A stretch of 64,000 nt of DNA, taken from RUG12461 sp045661345. Its GTDB lineage: Bacteria > Bacillota > Clostridia > Lachnospirales > Lachnospiraceae. The position numbers and the translations under genes were made by a program. Below, one piece after another: positions 60,732 to 64,000 of this stretch; the first letter of the stretch is position 1; each line of letters starts with the position of its first letter. The notes beneath the pieces are model-generated. The model was not told the DNA's origin and ran no database searches. It saw nothing but the letters and a program-made list of their open reading frames with translations. The stretch spans positions 1-64,000 of the forward strand of contig JAZRFM010000010.1 in the NCBI GenBank assembly GCA_045661345.1. Reading direction: 5' to 3'.

Positions 60732-62171
60732 ATGGCAAAAGAAAAAAAGTTAGTGGAACAGATCACCTCGATGAAAGAGGACTTCGCGCAGTGGTATACG
60801 GATGTTGTAAAAAAGGCCGAACTGATCGATTATTCCTCGGTAAAAGGGTGCATGATCATCAAACCGGCCGGTTACGCCATCTGGGAAAACATCCAGCATG
60901 AGCTGGACCGACGCTTCAAGGAAACCGGTGTGGAAAATGTCTATCTGCCCATGTTTATCCCGGAAAGCCTGCTGGAAAAGGAAAAGGATCATGTGGAGGG
61001 GTTTGCCCCCGAGGTGGCGTGGGTCACCATGGGCGGGATGCAGCCCCTGCAGGAGCGGTTGTGTGTGCGCCCCACCAGCGAGACGCTGTTCTGCGATTTC
61101 TATAAAAACGATATTCATTCCTATCGGGATCTGCCGAAGGTTTATAACCAGTGGTGTTCGGTGGTACGCTGGGAAAAGGAGACGAGACCCTTCCTCAGAT
61201 CCAGGGAATTCCTGTGGCAGGAGGGTCATACGGCACATGCCACCGCAGAGGAAGCGCGGGAGCGCACGATTCAGATGCTCAATGTCTATGCCGATTTTTG
61301 TGAGGAAGTCCTTGCCATGCCCGTGATCCGGGGCCAGAAGACGGAAAAGGAGAAGTTTGCGGGTGCGGAGGCGACTTTTACGATTGAAGCCCTGATGCAC
61401 GACGGCAAAGCGCTGCAATCCGGGACCAGCCATGATTTCGGGGACGGCTTTGCAAAAGCCTTCGGCATTCAGTACACGGATAAGGAGAATCAGCTCCGGT
61501 ACGTACATCAGACCTCCTGGGGACTGTCCACACGTCTGATCGGCGGCGTCATCATGGTACACGGGGATGATTCCGGACTGGTGCTGCCGCCGAGGATTGC
61601 GCCGGTACAGGTGATGATCGTTCCGATCCGGCAGGATGCGCAAGGGGTGCTTTCCAAGGCGAAAGAGCTGCAGGAGACCTTAAAGAGTGTGTGCTCGGTG
61701 AGGCTTGACGATTCCGACAAGAGCCCGGGATACAAGTTCGCGGAGCAGGAGATGCGCGGGATTCCGCTGCGTCTGGAGCTTGGGCCGAAGGACATGGAAG
61801 CCGGCCGGTGCATTCTGGCCCGCAGAGACACCGGAGAAAAGATCGAGACACCCCTTACCGGGGTGGCAGAGACGGTCAATGAGCTGCTTGCCGCCATACA
61901 GAAGGATATGTTTACCCGGGCGAAGGCGCACCGGGACAGCCACATCAGTGATGCGAAAAACCTGGAAGAGCTGCGGGAGATCGCTGACAGCAAAGGCGGT
62001 TTCATCCGCGGTATGTGGTGCGGGGATACGGCCTGCGAGGAAAAGATCAAAGAAGAAATGGCGGTCACGAGCCGCTGCATCCCCTTCACGGATCAGGAGC
62101 AGATCTCCGGAACCTGCATCTGCTGCGGGAAAAGCGCAAAGAAGCTGGTCTACTGGGGAAAGGCGTATTGA
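60732..62171 (+). CDS. proS: Prolyl-tRNA synthetase, archaeal/eukaryote-like type
   Basis: This 479-residue class II synthetase has motif 2-like RWEKETRPFLRSREFLWQEGHTAHATAEEA (about 145-174) and motif 3-like TSWGLSTRLIGGVIMVHGDD (about 258-277). An anticodon-binding domain (about 285-400) and a C-terminal zinc-binding-like region with CGDTAC and GTCICCGKSAKKL follow. The INS editing domain of bacterial ProS is missing, so mischarged Ala-tRNA(Pro) would need a separate editing factor. The start at 60732 lies downstream of the mapped promoter; AAAGGTGG is nearby. Confidence 0.92.
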   Translation: MAKEKKLVEQITSMKEDFAQWYTDVVKKAELIDYSSVKGCMIIKPAGYAIWENIQHELDRRFKETGVENVYLPMFIPESLLEKEKDHVEGFAPEVAWVTMGGMQPLQERLCVRPTSETLFCDFYKNDIHSYRDLPKVYNQWCSVVRWEKETRPFLRSREFLWQEGHTAHATAEEARERTIQMLNVYADFCEEVLAMPVIRGQKTEKEKFAGAEATFTIEALMHDGKALQSGTSHDFGDGFAKAFGIQYTDKENQLRYVHQTSWGLSTRLIGGVIMVHGDDSGLVLPPRIAPVQVMIVPIRQDAQGVLSKAKELQETLKSVCSVRLDDSDKSPGYKFAEQEMRGIPLRLELGPKDMEAGRCILARRDTGEKIETPLTGVAETVNELLAAIQKDMFTRAKAHRDSHISDAKNLEELREIADSKGGFIRGMWCGDTACEEKIKEEMAVTSRCIPFTDQEQISGTCICCGKSAKKLVYWGKAY

Positions 62172-62175
62172 CCGG

Positions 62176-63504
62176 ATGAGGACGATTGAGCTTCCGGAAA
62201 AAGTGAATGCCATCATGGAAACCCTCCGGGAGGCAGGCTTCGAGGCATATGCGGTGGGCGGCTGTGTACGCGATTCACTCCTCGGCAAACGCCCTCATGA
62301 CTGGGATATTACCACCTCGGCCTTACCGGAGCAGGTTAAGAAGCTCTTTCGGCGTACGGTGGACACCGGCATCGCCCACGGAACCGTGTCGGTTCTCCTC
62401 GGAAAAGAGGCGTACGAGGTCACAACCTACCGGATCGACGGAGATTATACGGATCGGAGACACCCGGATCATGTGACTTTTACGAGGAATTTAAAAGAAG
62501 ATTTAAAAAGACGGGACTTCACGATCAACGCCATGGCATACAGTGCCCGTGAGGGAGTCGTGGATCTTTTCGGCGGCATGAAGGATCTGGAGGAGGGCAT
62601 CATCCGCGCCGTCGGAGAGCCGGAGGAGCGGTTTGAAGAAGATGCCCTTCGGATTCTGCGTGCCGTCCGTTTCAGCGCACAGCTGGATTTTACCATTGAA
62701 GAGGATACTTTCCGGGCTGTCGCGGCACTTTCCGGGAGCCTGAAGGAGATCAGTGCCGAGCGGATACGCGAAGAACTGATGAAGATTCTCCTTTCCGACC
62801 ATCCCGAGGGGCTTGCGGTTTGCTGCCAGACCGGGATGACGGCGGTATTTCTGCCGGAGTTTGATGCGATGATGGAGACACCCCAGAATACCATGCATCA
62901 TTGTTATGATGTGGGGACGCATACCATCGAAAGTATCAGACATATTGCAAAGGACCGCGTTCTGCGGCTGGCCATGCTGTTTCACGATACCGGAAAACCG
63001 GCTTCGCGATCCACAGATGCAAAGGGGCAGGATCATTTTTACGGACATCCCAAAATCAGCGCCGGGATCGCCAAAAATGCCCTGCGGCGGCTGAAATTTG
63101 ATAATGAGACAATCCGCCGGGTGGTACAGCTGGTTCTGTGGCATGATGAGAAACCGAAGCTGTCGGAGGAAGAGGTGCGGCGCGCCGTTGTCCGGTGCGG
63201 GCTGGATGCCTTTCCGGATCTCTTTGCGGTCAAGGTGGCCGATATCCTTGCCCAGAGCGAATATCACAGACAGGAAAAGCTGGAGTACGTGCACGGGTAC
63301 GAAAAGCTCTACGAAGAGATTATCCGGCGCGGAGACTGCCTCTCTGTCAGGGATCTTGCCATTGACGGGGCGGATCTGAGCAGGGCCGGGATCAAACCCG
63401 GGCCGAAGATGGGAGAGATGCTGCAGAAGCTTCTGGACCGGGTGCTTTCCGACCCCTCCCTGAATACAAAAGAACAGCTGCTTGCGTTAAGGGAAAAGCT
63501 ATGA
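62176..63504 (+). CDS. cca: CCA tRNA nucleotidyltransferase with HD domain
   Basis: This 442-residue protein has the class II nucleotidyltransferase motif AYAVGGCVRDSLLGKRPHDWDITTSALP (about 21-48). RRDFTINAMAY (about 111) is the conserved RRDxxxNAM element. A helical body follows, then an HD domain with AMLFHDTGKPASRS (about 266-279). It adds or repairs the CCA end of tRNAs; some Clostridia split this into CC- and A-adding enzymes, and I cannot tell which applies. It starts 4 bases after proS and overlaps the next gene by 4 bases. Confidence 0.88.
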   Translation: MRTIELPEKVNAIMETLREAGFEAYAVGGCVRDSLLGKRPHDWDITTSALPEQVKKLFRRTVDTGIAHGTVSVLLGKEAYEVTTYRIDGDYTDRRHPDHVTFTRNLKEDLKRRDFTINAMAYSAREGVVDLFGGMKDLEEGIIRAVGEPEERFEEDALRILRAVRFSAQLDFTIEEDTFRAVAALSGSLKEISAERIREELMKILLSDHPEGLAVCCQTGMTAVFLPEFDAMMETPQNTMHHCYDVGTHTIESIRHIAKDRVLRLAMLFHDTGKPASRSTDAKGQDHFYGHPKISAGIAKNALRRLKFDNETIRRVVQLVLWHDEKPKLSEEEVRRAVVRCGLDAFPDLFAVKVADILAQSEYHRQEKLEYVHGYEKLYEEIIRRGDCLSVRDLAIDGADLSRAGIKPGPKMGEMLQKLLDRVLSDPSLNTKEQLLALREKL

Positions 63505-64000
63505 AGAAAACCCTTCGGTTCGTTTTCATCGGCATACTGCTATTTTGTTCCGGCTGCGGGAAGAATGCCGGTGATAGTACTGCTTCCCCGCAGGCTGAGA
63601 AACAGTTGGAAGCGGAAACGACGGTGGAAGCGCCTGCGGAGCCGGCTGGGGAGAGGGAATCCTCTCTTCCGGAAGAGGCGAAACCAGCAGAAGATACGCT
63701 CTATCTCCTGCTCTCGGCGGATACCGTCAATTCGGCTCTCCATGTGCGTAACCTGGAAACCGGCGGAGAATCGGATGTATTCTATTCCGGCGCCACGGTT
63801 TTTTCCGACAAATACGGCACCATGGTCTCGCTGGCACAGATCCATTGCGGCGACGCCGTGACTCTGGCCTTTTTCGACAGCGGGATCCTTTCCGATGTCC
63901 GGCTGACAGACCGGACCTGGACTGAAAAGGATGCGTCGGATTATACGATCGATCTGGATCGGATGATCTTTACGCTTCACGGTTCGAATTACCGCCTGAA
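63501..64000 (+). CDS. Lipoprotein of unknown function, cut by the window end
   Basis: At least 166 residues are visible. The signal peptide ends in the lipobox LFCSGC (Cys about 18). A low-complexity linker rich in Glu, Ala and Pro follows (about 25-65), then a beta-rich domain, LYLLLSADTVNSALHVRN and following, that resembles the repeats of DUF5050-type or beta-propeller surface lipoproteins. The ATG overlaps the cca stop codon (ATGA), so it is translationally coupled. No stop is reached before 64000. Confidence 0.7.
   Translation, partial: MKKTLRFVFIGILLFCSGCGKNAGDSTASPQAEKQLEAETTVEAPAEPAGERESSLPEEAKPAEDTLYLLLSADTVNSALHVRNLETGGESDVFYSGATVFSDKYGTMVSLAQIHCGDAVTLAFFDSGILSDVRLTDRTWTEKDASDYTIDLDRMIFTLHGSNYRL

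Overview
The window looks like a chromosomal segment of an anaerobic Clostridia bacterium, most likely Lachnospiraceae. The evidence is a type III glutamine synthetase, ANTAR-type antitermination, an A-type flavoprotein, a NifU-like/GGGtGRT gene pair, an archaeal-type ProS without an editing domain, and strong TTGACA/TATAAT promoters with AGGAGG ribosome sites. No rRNA, tRNA, CRISPR array or intact transposase was seen.

Positions 1 to about 12.5 kb are an AT-rich accessory region. It holds an Mrr-like nuclease, a MazG/peptidase-E/nucleotidyltransferase operon, an AlbA_2 regulator, a 5'-truncated MobV relaxase, three AAA/DUF4143 ATPases each with its own short repeats at the promoter, an AlkD-type protein, a YoaP-type acetyltransferase and several gene fragments. 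It reads as the worn remains of mobile DNA. From about 12.5 kb the sequence is visibly richer in G+C and gene-dense.

Positions 18.6-34.2 kb form a nitrogen-assimilation block: asnB-glnN, an Amt-PII fusion, then gltB-gltD-pyrG, a glutamine-synthetase-like gene and an ANTAR regulator. Three leaders (before asnB, amt and gltB) each carry a small hairpin with an A-A-(A/C)-G-G-C hexaloop that overlaps the 5' arm of an intrinsic terminator. This is the layout expected for ANTAR antitermination. The GS-like protein lacks several catalytic residues and the ANTAR protein has a receiver without its phosphoacceptor Asp. The pair may be a nitrogen sensor and antiterminator that act together. This is my main candidate for an incompletely described system.

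Positions 34.3-41.3 kb look like a five-gene operon: DUF3089 lipoprotein hydrolase, Sfp-type phosphopantetheinyl transferase, a MATE exporter fused to an RsbW-like ATPase domain, an ATP-grasp ligase and a dCache-HAMP-PP2C phosphatase. It suggests an exported small molecule under partner-switch-like control. The rest holds an AI-2E-type permease, a membrane-anchored lysozyme-like protein, a permuted substrate-binding/permease fusion, a probable 340-nt noncoding RNA ahead of secA, a flavodiiron protein, a c-di-GMP/hybrid-kinase cluster, the NifU-like/GGGtGRT pair, pncC, a Fur-family gene, proS, cca and a lipoprotein cut by the window end.
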